Below are positions 63,001 to 64,000 of a stretch of 64,000 nucleotides of DNA, piece by piece. The stretch lies in NCBI GenBank assembly GCA_964057225.1, contig OZ059900.1:5094501-5158500 (forward strand). Reading direction: 5' to 3'. Source of the stretch: Auanema rhodensis. Lineage: Eukaryota > Nematoda > Chromadorea > Rhabditida > Rhabditidae. The notes beneath the pieces are model-generated. The model worked only from the letters and a program-made list of their open reading frames with translations. It had not been told where the DNA came from and did no database searches. Numbering within the stretch: the stretch's first letter is position 1; the number at the start of each line of letters is the position of its first letter. The position numbers were made by a program, and so were the translations under genes.

Positions 63001-64000
63001 TCTTTAAAAAGGTGTAATAAATGTTTTGAGAGTATCGTGAAAACCAGTTGGAAAAAAAATTTTTTTGGACTGTGAGCCATTCGCATGGCTTAATCGTTGA
63101 GGAAAGCTACAGCGCTGACAGATTCAATCAAGTTTAAAAAAAAAATTTTTTTTTCAATTCAGATGTTGAAACTCTTTAAAAATGTGTAAAAAATGTTTTG
63201 AGAGTATCGTGAAAACAAGTTGGGAAAAAAATTTTTTTTTGGTCTGTGAGCCATTCGCATGGGTTAATCGTTGAGGAGAGCTACAGCGCTGACAGATTCA
63301 ATCAAGTTTAAAAAAAAATTTTTTTTTCAATTCAGATGTTGAAACTCTTTAAAAATGTGTAAAAAATGTTTTGAGAGTATCGTGAAAACAAGTTGGAAAA
63401 AAATTTTTTTTTGGACTGTGAGCCATTCGCATGGCTTGATCCTTGAGGAAAGCTACAGCGCTGACAGATTCAATCAAGTTTAAAAAAAAAAATTTTTTTT
63501 TCAATTCAGATGTTGAAACTCTTTAAAAATGTGTAATAAATGTTTTGAGAGTATCGTGAAAACAAGTTGGAAAAAAAATTTTTTTTTGGACTGTGAGCCA
63601 TTCGCATGGCTTAATCCTTGAGGAAAGCTACAGCGCTGACAGATTCAATCAAGTTTAAAAAAAAAAATTTTTTTTTTTAATTCAGATGTTGAAACTCTTT
63701 AAAAAGGTGTAATAAATGTTTTGAGAGTATCGTGAAAACCAGTTGGAAAAAAAATTTTTTTTGGACTGTGAGCCATTCGCATGGCTTAATCGTTGAGGAA
63801 AGCTACAGCGCTGACAGATTCAATCAAGTTTAAAAAAAAAATTTTTTTTTCAATTCAGATGTTGAAACTCTTTAAAAATGTGTAAAAAATGTTTTGAGAG
63901 TATCGTGAAAACCAGATGGGAAAAAAAATTTTTTTTGGTCTGTGAGCCATTCGCATGGGTTAATCGTTGAGGAGAGCTACAGCGCTGACAGATTCAATCA

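Larger units (their letters stand above)
1..64000. repeat. Satellite DNA array filling the window, about 350 head-to-tail monomers of 174 or 189-192 bp
   Basis: The motif TGAGAGTATCGTG recurs across the window. Sampled starts at 1, 190, 382, 573, 763, 953, 1145 and 1319 give unit lengths of 189, 192, 191, 190, 190, 192 and 174 bp. All copies read in the same direction and I saw no inverted monomer. Hand count of the short consensus gives about 30 percent G+C. Copies differ by scattered substitutions and by A-run and T-run lengths. No stretch over 300 bases departs from the repeat, so there is no room for a conventional gene, RNA gene or inserted transposon. The array runs off both ends. This organisation is typical of eukaryotic centromeric or heterochromatic satellites. 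The specific family and host are not recognised, and the strand label is arbitrary. Confidence 0.98.
42000..64000. repeat. Domain E: ATGGGTTAATCG / GAGGAGAGC haplotype mixed with domain D units
   Basis: Many half 2 copies carry linked changes: GGTCTG for GGACTG, ATGGGTT for ATGGCTT, AATCG for AATCC and GGAGAGC for GGAAAGC. The haplotype occurs sparsely earlier (near 9228, 11494, 14082, 14826 and 32455) but is frequent from 42 kb on. A derivative, GTGAGAAATTCGCATGGG, spans 44.9-56.5 kb. CCAGTTGG units recur, often in adjacent pairs 173 bp apart toward the right end (ACCAG at 60581/60754, 61987/62160 and 62870/63043). A 1075-bp repetition is marked by GATTTAATC at 42251 and 43326. Confidence 0.75.

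Noticed and set aside
1-64000. CRISPR array
   Set aside because: Repeats are regular, but there are no unique spacers: the entire 174-192 bp is repeated.
1-64000. Mitochondrial control-region or plasmid iteron array
   Set aside because: A 64-kb pure array with layered 2-kb duplications is far beyond such regions, and no organelle or replication gene is present.
1-64000. rDNA spacer, telomere repeat or tRNA/rRNA gene
   Set aside because: No short telomeric motif arrays, no rRNA sequence and no cloverleaf-like tRNA was seen in any unit.

Overview
The whole 64 kb window is one uninterrupted, head-to-tail satellite DNA array. Every stretch read is a copy of the same AT-rich unit in the same orientation. 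I see no gene, RNA gene, transposon, CRISPR array or unique sequence anywhere, and neither end of the array lies in the window. Repeat scale, base composition and organisation fit eukaryotic centromeric, pericentromeric or other heterochromatic satellite DNA. I do not recognise the satellite family, so the taxon is left open. At about 181 bp per unit the window holds roughly 350 monomers (an estimate, not a count).

The monomer exists in a short form of about 174 bp and a long form of about 189-192 bp. Both are built from two different 69-bp segments (called half 1 and half 2 here), each bounded by a symmetric A-run/T-run tract. In the short form these tracts recur every 85-89 bp, about half a monomer. 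Half 2 is richer in G+C (32 of 69 bases by hand count of the consensus) and contains a hairpin-like dyad, the palindrome CAGCGCTG and a nearly invariant core. Half 1 has 20 of 69 G+C. The long form carries 19 extra bases because a 13-base motif (eight T plus GGACT) occurs twice.

Layout by diagnostic variants: (A) 1 to about 8.2 kb is dominated by long units with a C-interrupted A/T tract and by half 1 variants reading TTCACACTCTTTG or TTGACACTCTTTG. (B) About 8.2-26.0 kb carries CAATTGAG in half 1 and contains the half 2-half 2 junction units. (C) About 26.0-27.3 kb is a mixed transition with a fifth, independent junction. (D) About 27.3-42 kb introduces the linked variants AAAAAGGTGTAA and AAAACCAGTTGG. 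(E) 42-64 kb keeps those and is increasingly taken over by a linked haplotype (GGTCTG, ATGGGTTAATCG, GAGGAGAGC). Between 48.8 and 56.7 kb it also holds eight copies of a variant whose dyad is a perfect 16-bp palindrome.

Over the monomers lies a second level: a chain of mostly two-copy direct duplications with offsets of about 2.0-3.0 kb (2233, 2590, 2965, 2359, 2335, 2131, 2323 and 2097 bp, then about 1.98 kb repeated several times). Each is marked by its own private variants. The array therefore has no single fixed higher-order repeat and looks like many independent local amplifications. The few short open frames in the window are read-throughs of the repeat and are not genes.
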